This document shows positions 16,409 to 25,941 of a DNA stretch of 64,000 nucleotides, one piece after another. The DNA lies in contig NZ_PREV01000026.1 in NCBI RefSeq assembly GCF_002959965.1, positions 2,517,424 to 2,581,423 of the forward strand, written 5' to 3'. A program made the translations under genes and the position numbers. Positions within the stretch are counted from its first letter, which is position 1. Every line of letters begins with the position of its first letter. Origin of the DNA: Microbulbifer pacificus (lineage in GTDB: Bacteria; Pseudomonadota; Gammaproteobacteria; Pseudomonadales; Cellvibrionaceae). The notes under the pieces are model-generated. The model made no database searches, had not been told where the DNA came from, and saw only the letters and a list, made by a program, of their open reading frames with translations.

Positions 16409-19036
16409 TCAAACATCCTCGCCCTGTAGCAATGCCTGCACGGCATTGGCCAGGAATATATAGCTGGCCCCAACGGTGATTACGTATTCGTTCTGTCCCC
16501 AGAAAAATGGCCAGTTTTCCTTGTTCTCAGGGAGGTCCGGCGGAAGTATCAGAACACCGGGCACTATGCCGCCGGGAATAAACGAGAAGTCCGCGCGGTT
16601 GGAACCGTAGGCCACCAGCTTGGATTCCGCGCCCACCCCCGATACCAGTGACAGATTCGAACCGGGATGGCGTCCGAGAATATAGTCGAGGCTGCGGAAC
16701 ACCAGGTCTTTTTCGATAATGTGCGGAAAATGCTTGTGCAGCCAATAGTTGGTGTTGCCGAAATTCACCACGCTGCCGGCACCCGCCCAGCCCCCGCGGG
16801 TGATGGGGACGCCGTAGGGATTTTCCTGCTCGAACTCGCGGATCTGTTCGCGGTGCGCGCGTACGAGCGGCTGTATATTTTTCCTGAAATCCTCATCCAT
16901 CAGCGGAACCGCCTGCGCGAGCGTGGCGGCGTTGAATGCAAATCGATCGCGCACCTGCGGCAACAACTCGCGTATCGCCGCGGAATATTGCTCGTCTTGG
17001 GTGGTGATCAACAGCTCCACCGCCGCGGCCAGTTGTTCCTCTTCCAGCCGTCCACCCGTGGTGTTGCCGTAGTGATACAGGTTGGGTTCGCGCTGCTGTT
17101 CATACTGCCAGACATGGCGCGCGGTGGAGAGGCATTCGTCGGCGAGCTGTTTGTTGTAACCGCGCAGCGCGCGGCTGGCGGCGGCGAGTGCGGCAGCGGA
17201 CCCGTAATTGAGTGCCGATGAGTTTGTGGTGAATGCCCAGCGGTCGTCGAACTCGCCACTGTGTTCACCATCGGTGTTCAGCACGCGCTGTTCTGGTGAG
17301 GGCGCCACGGTGGATGGCAGATACATTTTCCCGACCTGCCGTTCGCCGGCGAAGGGATCCAGCGCCGGTTTGTAAATGCGGTTGTCGGTTTTGGTGGAAC
17401 CATCACCCAGGTGCGGATACTGGTACAGGTGCGCGGCCACAATGCCGGGGATGGCGTGGCCGACGGCGCGGTGCTGGGCGATTAGCGCCAGGGTGCCGTG
17501 TTCGATTTGTTGGAGCATGTCCGGCACACCGTCCGGCCGGTGCATCTGTACGCTGCGTTTCTGCTGGCTGATGGTGGTGTTGTCGCGGTCCAGACCGAAC
17601 TCTTCCCAGGCGTGCACCAGGTCGCGCACCGTGTGGTATTGCGACTGGGTGCGGATATCGTAGTCGCCGGCATCGTACCAGCCGCCGATATCCAGCCCGG
17701 GAATATGCTCGAAGGGTTTGAATTTTGTGTCTGTCTCGGTGCCATGTGCGTAGAGATCGAAATGTTCATAATCCGCGGGCGCCTGCAGCGCATCGTCGAG
17801 ATGCGAGCGACCGTGCCACACGCGGTAGGCCTCGCGCACTTCCATATGATCCATCTGTACCGGCAGGAAAATATCCAGTGTCGGCTGCCAGGTATTGGCA
17901 TGCACGGTGGCATTGATGGGGAAAGGTGCGCTCAGTTGTTTGCCATATTCGATCTGGTACAGGCCCGGTTGCGTGACGGAGGAGAAATCGAAGGTGAGGT
18001 ACTGGTAGCGCAGGTAGTCACCCCAGGGATAGGTAGCGGCTTCCATTGCGGTGGATTTTTTGCCATCCGCTTCGATCTTCAGCAAGCGCGCGCGGTTGTG
18101 CGGTTTGTCGTTGCGGTCCAGTTCGATGACGGCCTGTTTCGGTTGCGCGGGATGGTATCCGGCCTGGGAATAACCGAGTACCGGTTGGCGTATCCAGTCG
18201 GGATCTGCCTGCACGTCCAGTTCCCAGCGCATCACTTCGCCCGCGCTTCCGGCGGGAATCAGGCTACGCACTACGAACCAGCCGTTCTGCGCCTTGTTGC
18301 GACCGTCGAACAGCATCAGCTGGCTGTCGCCACTCAGTGCGCGGATGGCGACGCGGTGTACGGGATCTTCCGGCGACAGCACCAGTTTGCGGCCACTGGC
18401 GAGCGGCAGCGGTTGGGTGCGCCCGTCATCGTCAACCTGCATACCGCCTCCGGGATGCCGCGGCAGCAGGCCGCCTTGGCCGTCCATCAGAAACGCTTTG
18501 CCGAAGTAACTGGCCGGCAGAAATTCCAGGTTGAATCCGGCCTTGCCTGCGAGGTTTTGCGGCAGCGGTGCATCCAGCTGCACACTGAGTTCGACTTTGC
18601 CGCCCTCCGCGCGCGCTATTACCCGATAGGAAAAGTCGTGTTCGGGATACGCCAGCCGGGTTTCTATACGGTTTGCCTCGCGGTCGACGCTGCGTCCGAC
18701 CAGCTGGCTCATGCCATCCCACTGCTCCGGCGTGTGCAGCAGGCGCAGGTCGCCATTGGTGGCGATGCGCTCGCCGCGCTGGATGATCTCGATTCCGCTG
18801 GTCTTGGCGTCGAAGAACAGGCCACCCGGTGGGTTGCTGAAGGCCAGTATATTGACTCCCGGCGCCTCGAAATACTCGCGGTCATTGAGGCGCAGATCCG
18901 GCGTGATGGCGCTGGCGATTTCCGCCTCGGTGAACATCGCTGCGGTGGAATCCGCGGAGGATGATTCACCGCCGCAGGCGGTAAATCCCAAGGCGATCAG
19001 GGGTATGGACAGCAGCATAGATTTTTTATTTTTCAC
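16409..19036 (-). CDS. Glycoside hydrolase family 9 lipoprotein with CelD-type N-terminal domain
   Basis: An 875-residue GH9 enzyme. The GTG at 19036 is the best start: AGGAACG lies nine bases upstream and the product begins VKNKKSMLLSIPLIALGFTAC, a lipoprotein signal with Cys21. An open frame continues 120 codons further upstream but has no protein character. After an N-terminal beta-rich portion and an Ig-like domain (PVLGYSQAGYHPAQPKQAVI), the (alpha/alpha)6 barrel carries DIGGWYDAGDYDIR with the paired Asp of the GH9 base site, and near the end LDYILGRHPGSNLSLVSG and QNEYVITVGASY, where the Glu is the expected acid. GH9 members include endo-glucanases, exo-glucosaminidases and cellodextrinases. 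It is divergent from a receptor gene with a LacI-type operator between them. Confidence 0.85.
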   Translation of the reverse strand: MKNKKSMLLSIPLIALGFTACGGESSSADSTAAMFTEAEIASAITPDLRLNDREYFEAPGVNILAFSNPPGGLFFDAKTSGIEIIQRGERIATNGDLRLLHTPEQWDGMSQLVGRSVDREANRIETRLAYPEHDFSYRVIARAEGGKVELSVQLDAPLPQNLAGKAGFNLEFLPASYFGKAFLMDGQGGLLPRHPGGGMQVDDDGRTQPLPLASGRKLVLSPEDPVHRVAIRALSGDSQLMLFDGRNKAQNGWFVVRSLIPAGSAGEVMRWELDVQADPDWIRQPVLGYSQAGYHPAQPKQAVIELDRNDKPHNRARLLKIEADGKKSTAMEAATYPWGDYLRYQYLTFDFSSVTQPGLYQIEYGKQLSAPFPINATVHANTWQPTLDIFLPVQMDHMEVREAYRVWHGRSHLDDALQAPADYEHFDLYAHGTETDTKFKPFEHIPGLDIGGWYDAGDYDIRTQSQYHTVRDLVHAWEEFGLDRDNTTISQQKRSVQMHRPDGVPDMLQQIEHGTLALIAQHRAVGHAIPGIVAAHLYQYPHLGDGSTKTDNRIYKPALDPFAGERQVGKMYLPSTVAPSPEQRVLNTDGEHSGEFDDRWAFTTNSSALNYGSAAALAAASRALRGYNKQLADECLSTARHVWQYEQQREPNLYHYGNTTGGRLEEEQLAAAVELLITTQDEQYSAAIRELLPQVRDRFAFNAATLAQAVPLMDEDFRKNIQPLVRAHREQIREFEQENPYGVPITRGGWAGAGSVVNFGNTNYWLHKHFPHIIEKDLVFRSLDYILGRHPGSNLSLVSGVGAESKLVAYGSNRADFSFIPGGIVPGVLILPPDLPENKENWPFFWGQNEYVITVGASYIFLANAVQALLQGEDV

Positions 19037-19369
19037 GATGTTTGCGTTCCTTATTGTTCTTGTAGAAATTCGGCAAGGCCCCGCACTGGCGCTCTGAAGT
19101 TGCAAGCCTGTCGGCCCTCCTGCGCGAAACAGTGCTCTGTGAAGCCATGGCGCCTGCTCGTCTCCGCTTGCAGAAAGCCATGGCACAACCGTCGAACGGC
19201 GAAACGCTTGACTCCAACCTGGAAGCGGCGTATACCGAAATGGTAGCGCTATCATTTGGCAAAAGCTACCGCCCAGAACAATAACCAATACCGCTGGCGC
19301 ACTTTCGATGTGGTCTAGATGTGGCCTAGTCGAGAGGGGCCAGCGGAACAGCGTAGAGAGGAAACAATA
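19037..19369. other. Divergent promoter region of the GH9 and receptor genes
   Basis: A 333-bp gap holding the candidate LacI-family operator at 19240-19255. The rest contains no supported gene. Both flanking genes have good ribosome-binding sites at its ends. Confidence 0.55.
19240..19255. promoter_or_regulatory. Candidate LacI-family operator (xyl-box-like)
   Basis: ATGGTAGCGCTATCAT is a palindrome with one mismatched pair and a central AGCGCT, the form of LacI-family sites that control sugar-use genes in proteobacteria. It closely resembles the xyl-box TGGTAGCGCTAACA described in Xanthomonas. No LacI-type gene is in this window. Confidence 0.55.
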
Positions 19370-22195
19370 ATGTTTAAAAGAAGCAGGCTGTCCCATGTCA
19401 TCGTCGCCGCAATGGCGTCCACGCTAGGTGCGATACCTGCCATGGCGCAGGAGGCTGCCGACGATGCCCAGCAAAACACCCTGGAGGAAGTTCAGGTCAC
19501 CGGTTACCGGGGCGCACTGCTGAACTCCACCGCAGCCAAGCGCGACTCTGTGGGTTTCAAGGACGAAGTGTTCTCCGACGATATGGGCAAGATGCCGAGC
19601 CAGAACCTGGCGGAATCCCTGTCGCGCATTCCCGGGGTCAAGATCAACCGGGAGGTTACCGGCGAAGGCCAGCAGATTTCCGTGCGTGGTCTGGGGCCTT
19701 CATTTACCAAAATCGTCCTCAATGGCAGCTCCATCAATGTCGCCTCCAAGGGCAATCTCAACAACGATGGCGGCGTCGGTCGTGAAGTGGACCTGGATAT
19801 TTTCCCCACCGAGCTGTTCGGCAGTCTGTCGGTAGAGAAGACCGCCACCGCCCGGCAACTGGAAGGCGGGGTGACCGGCTATGTGAATATGCGCACCCTG
19901 CGCGCTTCCGACCTCGGGGATGGCCACAACATCCGCTATGCCCTGGAGACCGATTACCGCGACTCCAACGGCGAAACCAGCCCCAAAGGCGCCTTTACCT
20001 ACGCCTTCAACAACGACCAGTTCGGCGCGCTGGTGACCGTAGTCAACAAGGATGCCAATCGCCAGGTGGACGGGTATGAAACCGTCGCCAACCTGGGCCA
20101 GTTCGGCTGTCTGATCACCGACCAGCCCGGCAGCGTCGACTGCCGTGACGGCTCCAGCCAGACCTTCCGCTTCACCGACGTGGCAACCGCCGATTACGCG
20201 GCGGCACATCCCGGCGTGAACGCAGGGGACATCATCGACATCTACGACAGCGCGGGCATGTCCCAGGCCGAACTGCAGCAGGTGGGTATGCCCTATATTG
20301 GCCGCGTGCAAACCACACAGGGTCAGAAAGAATCCCTGTCCTCGCTGGTATCGCTGCAATACCGCCCCAGCGAGAACATGGAGGCGTCTGTGGATATTCT
20401 TCACGCGAAGACCGACGCCGACTATGTACGCACCGAGGTAATGCACTTCTATCGCCGCAACTACCAAACGCCGTTTATTCCGGAAGACATTACCGCCGTG
20501 GATAACGGCAACGGCGCCCGCCTGCAATCCGGCACCCTGTATGGCCACAGTGCCTGGGTCGGTTCCCGCGATTACGAAGACGACCTGGACTATGTCTCCG
20601 TCATGCCCAGTTTCGACTGGCAGATCAGCGACAGCTGGAAACTCAATATGTCGGCGAGCCAATCGGATTCCGAGTTTGTGCGCGACAATCCCTACGCGCT
20701 CTTCTTCACCGCACCCGGCACCATGACCTATGCCAGCAACAACAAAGTTCCGACGGTGCAGCACTCGGGCTTCGATAATTTCGGCGGCTACTATATGGTC
20801 CCGGAAGCCGGTGGTGACTATTTCCGCGTGGGCCACGAAGAGCGGGAGACGGAAACCCGGGGCTTCCATGCGCAAATGGCGTGGGGCGAAGATGCCGATG
20901 TCAACGGCATTATTTTCGGAATCGACACCGATGAAATGTCAGCCGAACGGCGGGTTTACGGTGTACCTTCGGACATTAGCGGTTATCTCGCGGACTACAT
21001 GACGGCCAATGGCATCGACAACGTCAAGGGCAACCTTGGCGATTACCTGCAGTCCGTCACCATCGGCGACAACGTCGACAGCTACAGTGGTTACACCAGC
21101 GTCGGCGATCTGAATTGGGGCAAATTCAAGCGTGACATCAACTACAGCGGACTGGATCTGCGACCGAATACGGTCACGGAAATTTCCGAGGAAGTAACGG
21201 CGATGTTCCTGGAGGCCAATTCGGAGACCCAACTGGCGGGACACACCCTGCGCCTGAATGCCGGCGTCCGCTACGTGGATACCAAGCAACATGTGGCCAC
21301 CCAGGATGGCGCTACCGACCAGGATTACAGCAAGATACTGCCGTCCATCAGCGGCGTGCTGGATGTCACCGAGGATATCAAGCTGCGCGCCAGTTCTTCC
21401 AAAAGTCTGACCCGCGCCAACCCCGCCGATATGTTCCCCAATTCACAGTGGGCCGGCTCCGGTATCGACGCCATCAATACCGGCAATCCCAACCTGCAAC
21501 CCTTCGAATCCGACAATATCGATATCGGCGGTGAATGGTATTTCAGTGAAATGGGCTACGTCGGTCTCACCTATTTCACCAAGAACGTCTCCGGATTTAC
21601 CACACAGGCGCAGATTCCGGTGAACTTCAATGACCTGGGTGACTGGGGCATGGATACCAGCAATTTAAGCCAGACCCAGGCGGATCAGCTCTCCATCTGC
21701 GATCCGAACTGTATCGTCAACGTCAATACCCGCAACAATGTCACCGGCGTTACCAAAGTGGATGGCTGGGAAGCGATCTGGGTGCAGCCGCTGGATTTCG
21801 TACTGCCCGGCCTGGGCTTCAATGCCAGCGCCACTGTGATCGACGCGGTCAACGAAAACGGTGAAGACATCGCGGGTGTTGCCGATTCCTATAGCTTCAC
21901 CAGCTACTACGAGCGGGACGACTTCCAGGCACGCATCACCTATTACCACGAGGACGGTGCCTATATATTCGAATCCTGGGGTGCCCCCGTCACCAATCGC
22001 AGCCGCGGCCAGCTGGACCTTTCGGCGAGTTACCGACTGCCGTTCCTGTCGGATAACGACCTGACGGTGACCTTCGATGCCTACAACCTGACCAATGCGG
22101 ATCTGTCCAACTATATCGAGGGCGATCAGAGTCAACCGTTCAACTCTTATTACCCCGGAGCCATTTACACGCTGGGCGTTCGCGGTTCCTTCTGA
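19370..22195 (+). CDS. Large TonB-dependent receptor, probable glycan uptake
   Basis: A 941-residue receptor. AGAGAGGAAA before the ATG at 19370 fixes the start; the signal ends at residue 26 (IPAMA-Q) and LEEVQVTGYRG is the TonB box. The plug shows MPSQNLAESLSRIPGVKI, ISVRGLGPSFTKIVLNG and a GGVTGYVNMRTL end; the barrel finishes YTLGVRGSF. In this receptor class (seen in Caulobacter and Xanthomonas glycan loci) the plug signature SVRGLGPSFTKIVLNG is common. A GH2 enzyme lies directly downstream and a GH9 lipoprotein is divergent, so it probably imports the oligosaccharides they act on. A candidate LacI operator lies 115 bp upstream. Confidence 0.85.
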   Translation: MFKRSRLSHVIVAAMASTLGAIPAMAQEAADDAQQNTLEEVQVTGYRGALLNSTAAKRDSVGFKDEVFSDDMGKMPSQNLAESLSRIPGVKINREVTGEGQQISVRGLGPSFTKIVLNGSSINVASKGNLNNDGGVGREVDLDIFPTELFGSLSVEKTATARQLEGGVTGYVNMRTLRASDLGDGHNIRYALETDYRDSNGETSPKGAFTYAFNNDQFGALVTVVNKDANRQVDGYETVANLGQFGCLITDQPGSVDCRDGSSQTFRFTDVATADYAAAHPGVNAGDIIDIYDSAGMSQAELQQVGMPYIGRVQTTQGQKESLSSLVSLQYRPSENMEASVDILHAKTDADYVRTEVMHFYRRNYQTPFIPEDITAVDNGNGARLQSGTLYGHSAWVGSRDYEDDLDYVSVMPSFDWQISDSWKLNMSASQSDSEFVRDNPYALFFTAPGTMTYASNNKVPTVQHSGFDNFGGYYMVPEAGGDYFRVGHEERETETRGFHAQMAWGEDADVNGIIFGIDTDEMSAERRVYGVPSDISGYLADYMTANGIDNVKGNLGDYLQSVTIGDNVDSYSGYTSVGDLNWGKFKRDINYSGLDLRPNTVTEISEEVTAMFLEANSETQLAGHTLRLNAGVRYVDTKQHVATQDGATDQDYSKILPSISGVLDVTEDIKLRASSSKSLTRANPADMFPNSQWAGSGIDAINTGNPNLQPFESDNIDIGGEWYFSEMGYVGLTYFTKNVSGFTTQAQIPVNFNDLGDWGMDTSNLSQTQADQLSICDPNCIVNVNTRNNVTGVTKVDGWEAIWVQPLDFVLPGLGFNASATVIDAVNENGEDIAGVADSYSFTSYYERDDFQARITYYHEDGAYIFESWGAPVTNRSRGQLDLSASYRLPFLSDNDLTVTFDAYNLTNADLSNYIEGDQSQPFNSYYPGAIYTLGVRGSF

Positions 22196-22265
22196 TCATT
22201 TGATAAGGGCAATCGCAGTGTGTGCATCGCGCACCCTGCGATTGCCCGCCGTTCCGGACAGCAAC

Positions 22266-25037
22266 ATGTTTCGACTTCGCTATTTTCTTTCACTGGTGGC
22301 ACTGGGTGGTGTGGCCTTTGCCTACCTTACATTTTTCCCCGCAGACTTATCTTTGGTGGAATCGGCATCGCCCGAGTATTCCGAGCACCGGCAGCGGCTG
22401 CCACTTCGCAACGGCTGGCGTTTCTTCAAGTATGAATCCGCCGAGGTTGCCGACGCGCTGATCTACGATGTGCGGCCCAAAGTCACCGACGACGAAGACG
22501 GCAAGGCGGCGGATGCCATGCCCACCGCGGCGGAGGACACTCCGCAGGCCGACCGACAGGTATTGAAACCGTGGATACTGCCCAGCGCCAACGACTTTAT
22601 CCGGAATCCGCAACGGCGCTTCGAGAGGCCAGCGGGTAGCCCCGGCAGCGATTTCCCGTTTACCCGTGCCGATTTCGATGATGGCGACTGGCAACCGGTG
22701 TCCCTGCCTCACGACTGGGCTATTCACGGCCCCTTCTTTGCCGGTGAATATGCGCCGGTGGGCGGTGGCATGGGCCGACTGCCGAGCCCGGGAATCGCCT
22801 GGTACCGGAACAAACTGGATATTCCCGCGGCAGACGCCGGCAAACAAATTTATCTCGATGTCGACGGCGCCATGTCCTATGCCATGGTGTGGATCAATGG
22901 CGAACTCGCCGGCGGCTGGCCCTATGGCTACGCCTCCTGGCGCGTCGACCTCACGCCCTATCTCGATTTCGGCGGCGTCAACCAGCTCGCCATCCGTCTG
23001 GACAATCCACCCGCATCCTCGCGCTGGTATCCCGGCGGCGGTCTCTACCGCAATGTGTGGCTGACCAAAACGAATCCTGTGCATATCGCCCAGTGGGGCA
23101 CCTTTGTCACCACACCCTCGGTATCCGCCGAGGCGGCGCAGGTGGAAATGACCATTGCCGTCGATAACAACTCCGCGCAGGCCGTAGCGGTGAGGGCGAG
23201 TACGGATATTTATGCTCTGGACATCAACGGCGCGCCGCGCGGACCGAAAGTTGCCAGCACGCAGGCCGCGGAACAACCGGTACCCAGTGGTGGCAAGGCG
23301 ATTTTCAATATGGCGGCGCGGGTGCGTGAGCCGCAACTCTGGGGTCCACCGCCCACGCAGAAGCCCAACCGCTATGTGGCCATTACCAAACTGCTGAACG
23401 GTGACGGCGAAGTGGTGGACCGCTACGAAACCCCCTTCGGCATTCGCGAGATCCGCTTTGACGCCGAGCGCGGCCTGTTTGTGAACGGTGAGCGCATTGA
23501 AATCCGCGGTGCCAACCAGCACCACGACCTGGGTGCACTCGGCGCGGCCTTCAATCGTCGTGCTGCGGAACGACAGCTGGAAGTGTTGCGCGAGGCTGGT
23601 GTCAACGCCATTCGCATGGCGCACAACCCGCCCGATCCGCAGTTGCTGGAACTGACCGACCGCATGGGTTTTCTGGTGGTGAACGAAATTTTTGATGTGT
23701 GGGAGCGCAAGAAAACCCCGCTGGATTTCCACCTGATTTTCCCCGACTGGCACGAGGCGGATCTGCGGGCCTTTATCCGCCGCGATCGCAACCATCCGTC
23801 GGTCATTATGTGGAGTCTCGGCAATGAGGTGGGGGAGCAGTACACCGGCGAGGCCGGGGCCGCGGTGGCCAGCCGCCTGCACGACGTGGCAAAAGAAGAG
23901 GACCCGACACGCCCCTCCACCGTCTCCATGAATTACGCCAAGCCACATATGCCGTTACCGGGCGTGATGGATGCCATCAGCCTGAATTACCAGGGCGAGG
24001 GTATCCGCGATGCGCCGGCCTACCAGGGGTTGCAGGGGATCCGCACCTCGCCGTTGTACCCGGATTTCCAGAAACAGTTTCCGCAGAAGGTAATCCTGAG
24101 CAGTGAAAACGCGGCCGCCGTGAGCTCCCGCGGTGAGTATCTGTTTCCGGTGGAAGAGGGCATCAGTGCACCGGTCGCCGATGGCCGTGGCGGTGATCCC
24201 GGCAGCCAGCAGGTCAGCGCGTACGAGTTGTACACCGCACCTTTTGGCTCTTCCGCCGACAAGGTATTCCGCTCCCTCGAACAGCACCCCTATGTGGCCG
24301 GGGGCTTTGTCTGGAGCGGCTGGGATTACCTCGGCGAGCCGACGCCTTATTACGGCGCGCGCAGTTCCTATTTCGGTATCGTCGACCTGGCTGGATTCAA
24401 GAAAGACCGCTTTTACCTCTACCAGTCCCAATGGCGACCGGAGCTGCCCATGGCCCATATACTGCCGCACTGGACCTGGCCGGAGCGCAACGGCGAAGTC
24501 ACACCAGTGCATGTATTCACCTCCGGTGACGAGGCGGAACTGTTCCTGAACGGCCGATCCCTGGGCAGAAAGAAAAAAGGTGAATACGAATATCGCCTGC
24601 GCTGGGACGATGTGGTGTACGAACCGGGTGAGCTGCGGGTACAGGCTTACAAGAATGGTGAAGCCTGGGCCGAAGACAGGGTGGTCACCGCAGGTGCCGC
24701 CGCGGTGCTCGCGGCGGAGACCGATCGCGCACAAATAACCGCAGATGGCGACGACCTGGCGTTTGTCACCCTGCAGGTGCTGGATGCGAAAGGCAACCCG
24801 GTGCCGCGTGCGCACAATGCCGTTACTTTCGATCTGCAGGGGCCCGGGGAAATCATCGCCACCGAGAATGGCGATCCCACCAGCCTGGTTCCGTTCAATG
24901 CGCTGCAGCGCGACACCTTCAATGGTCTGTGCCTGGTGGTGGTGCGTTCGCAGGCCGGGCGGGAAGGTGAAATAACGGTAACCGCCTCCTCGCCGGGGCT
25001 GGAAAGCGCTACCGCAAAAATTGTCACGACGCTTTAG
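22266..25037 (+). CDS. Glycoside hydrolase family 2 (beta-galactosidase-like), exported or membrane-anchored
   Basis: A 923-residue GH2 enzyme beginning MFRLRYFLSLVALGGVAFAY, a signal peptide or anchor; the ribosome site is weak, and a GTG at 22218 with AAGGGC upstream is an alternative start. Order of parts: signal, sugar-binding jelly roll (LPHDWAIHGPF, GGLYRNVWL), Ig-like domain, TIM barrel with RGANQHHDLGALG, acid Glu521 in SLGNEVGE and nucleophile Glu614 in ILSSENA, then two C-terminal beta domains including a DUF4982-like segment (FTSGDEAELFLNGRSLG). GH2 covers beta-galactosidase, mannosidase, glucuronidase and exo-glucosaminidase; the specificity is not decided by these motifs. It lies 70 bp after a receptor gene and is probably in its operon. 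Confidence 0.85.
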   Translation: MFRLRYFLSLVALGGVAFAYLTFFPADLSLVESASPEYSEHRQRLPLRNGWRFFKYESAEVADALIYDVRPKVTDDEDGKAADAMPTAAEDTPQADRQVLKPWILPSANDFIRNPQRRFERPAGSPGSDFPFTRADFDDGDWQPVSLPHDWAIHGPFFAGEYAPVGGGMGRLPSPGIAWYRNKLDIPAADAGKQIYLDVDGAMSYAMVWINGELAGGWPYGYASWRVDLTPYLDFGGVNQLAIRLDNPPASSRWYPGGGLYRNVWLTKTNPVHIAQWGTFVTTPSVSAEAAQVEMTIAVDNNSAQAVAVRASTDIYALDINGAPRGPKVASTQAAEQPVPSGGKAIFNMAARVREPQLWGPPPTQKPNRYVAITKLLNGDGEVVDRYETPFGIREIRFDAERGLFVNGERIEIRGANQHHDLGALGAAFNRRAAERQLEVLREAGVNAIRMAHNPPDPQLLELTDRMGFLVVNEIFDVWERKKTPLDFHLIFPDWHEADLRAFIRRDRNHPSVIMWSLGNEVGEQYTGEAGAAVASRLHDVAKEEDPTRPSTVSMNYAKPHMPLPGVMDAISLNYQGEGIRDAPAYQGLQGIRTSPLYPDFQKQFPQKVILSSENAAAVSSRGEYLFPVEEGISAPVADGRGGDPGSQQVSAYELYTAPFGSSADKVFRSLEQHPYVAGGFVWSGWDYLGEPTPYYGARSSYFGIVDLAGFKKDRFYLYQSQWRPELPMAHILPHWTWPERNGEVTPVHVFTSGDEAELFLNGRSLGRKKKGEYEYRLRWDDVVYEPGELRVQAYKNGEAWAEDRVVTAGAAAVLAAETDRAQITADGDDLAFVTLQVLDAKGNPVPRAHNAVTFDLQGPGEIIATENGDPTSLVPFNALQRDTFNGLCLVVVRSQAGREGEITVTASSPGLESATAKIVTTL

Positions 25038-25041
25038 CGAT

Positions 25042-25074
25042 GTGGGGGAAACACCGAATTGGTATTTTCCCCAC
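25042..25074. terminator. Stem-loop between convergent GH2 and SMP-30 genes
   Basis: GTGGGGGAAA pairs with TTTTCCCCAC (one G-U) and an inner ACC/GGT extends the hairpin. There is no clear T-run on either strand, so the terminator role is likely but not certain. Confidence 0.45.
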
Positions 25075-25083
25075 CGCTGCTAT

Positions 25084-25941
25084 TCAATGCCCCGTAGAAA
25101 ACTGCTCGATGGCACCGCGCTTCTGCATGGTGGCATAGCCGGTTTCGCCGTCGCTACTGAGGGCGACATTGGTAGGGTGCTGCCCCTTCAGGTGAACGGT
25201 CGAAAGCACTTCACCCGCTGGGGAAACCTTTAGAACCACACCCGCGCCGTACCGGGCGATATAAAGATTGCCTTCCGAGTCGGTCTGCATTCCATCCAGT
25301 CCGAAGTCATCGAATTCCATCAGCAGTTTTTTGTTGGCAACATCGCCATTGTCCTGCACGTCATACACCCACACACGGCGTTGTACACTTTCATTGAGAT
25401 AGAGTTTTTCTCCATCCGGGCTCAGTTCTATGCCATTGGTGGTGCCCATGTCTTCTTCCAGCAGGGTGAATTCCCCTTCCGGCGAGATACGCCAAAGCTG
25501 TCCGCTGTTACTGGCCCAGTCCGGATCACTGGCATAGATAGTGCCGTTGCCGGCGATGGTGATATCGTTGGGTTGGTGCATCTGCGGGTTGTGATATTTG
25601 CGCAGGATTTTTCTGGAGGATGGCTCGATCTGCAATACATTGTGGCCGGTGTAGTCGGCGACGTACATCAGGCCATCGTGGAAGCGGATACTGTTGCCGG
25701 TGCTACCGTCCGGCAATTGCAGCCAGACCTCACCCTTGCCTTTTCCGGTCACCCGGCCAATGGTGCCCTCGCGGGCGAAATTCACCGCATACAGGTTGCC
25801 ATCCGGGCCAACCACGGGGCCCTCCACGCCATTGGTGAAGCTGCCCTCCGGCATCCAGTCGGTTGTCTGTACATTGGCCGCCGTAGCTGGGCCGCCGGTA
25901 ATGGCCAGGGCCAGGAGAGAAGCGCCGAAAATATTAGCCAT
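25084..25941 (-). CDS. Exported SMP-30/gluconolactonase-like beta-propeller
   Basis: A 285-residue SGL-family six-bladed propeller with a cleavable signal (MANIFGASLLALAITGGPATA-A). Blade repeats of the form NGxIYxxD are seen: PDGNLYAVNF, HDGLMYVADYTG, GNGTIYASDPD, PDGEKLYLNESV, SEGNLYIARYGAG. Metal-binding residues expected at EGP (VEGPVVGPDGN), N and D (QPNDITIAGNG; TTNGIELSPDG) are present. Members hydrolyse sugar lactones. The start at 25941 overlaps the stop of the GH20 gene, so the two are translationally coupled and likely work on the same sugar in the periplasm. The actual substrate is unknown. Confidence 0.82.
   Translation of the reverse strand: MANIFGASLLALAITGGPATAANVQTTDWMPEGSFTNGVEGPVVGPDGNLYAVNFAREGTIGRVTGKGKGEVWLQLPDGSTGNSIRFHDGLMYVADYTGHNVLQIEPSSRKILRKYHNPQMHQPNDITIAGNGTIYASDPDWASNSGQLWRISPEGEFTLLEEDMGTTNGIELSPDGEKLYLNESVQRRVWVYDVQDNGDVANKKLLMEFDDFGLDGMQTDSEGNLYIARYGAGVVLKVSPAGEVLSTVHLKGQHPTNVALSSDGETGYATMQKRGAIEQFSTGH

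Noticed and set aside
19037..19396. Upstream extension of the GH9 gene by 120 codons
   Set aside because: The extension is not protein-like and would bury a lipoprotein signal peptide inside the protein; the GTG at 19036 has a ribosome site.
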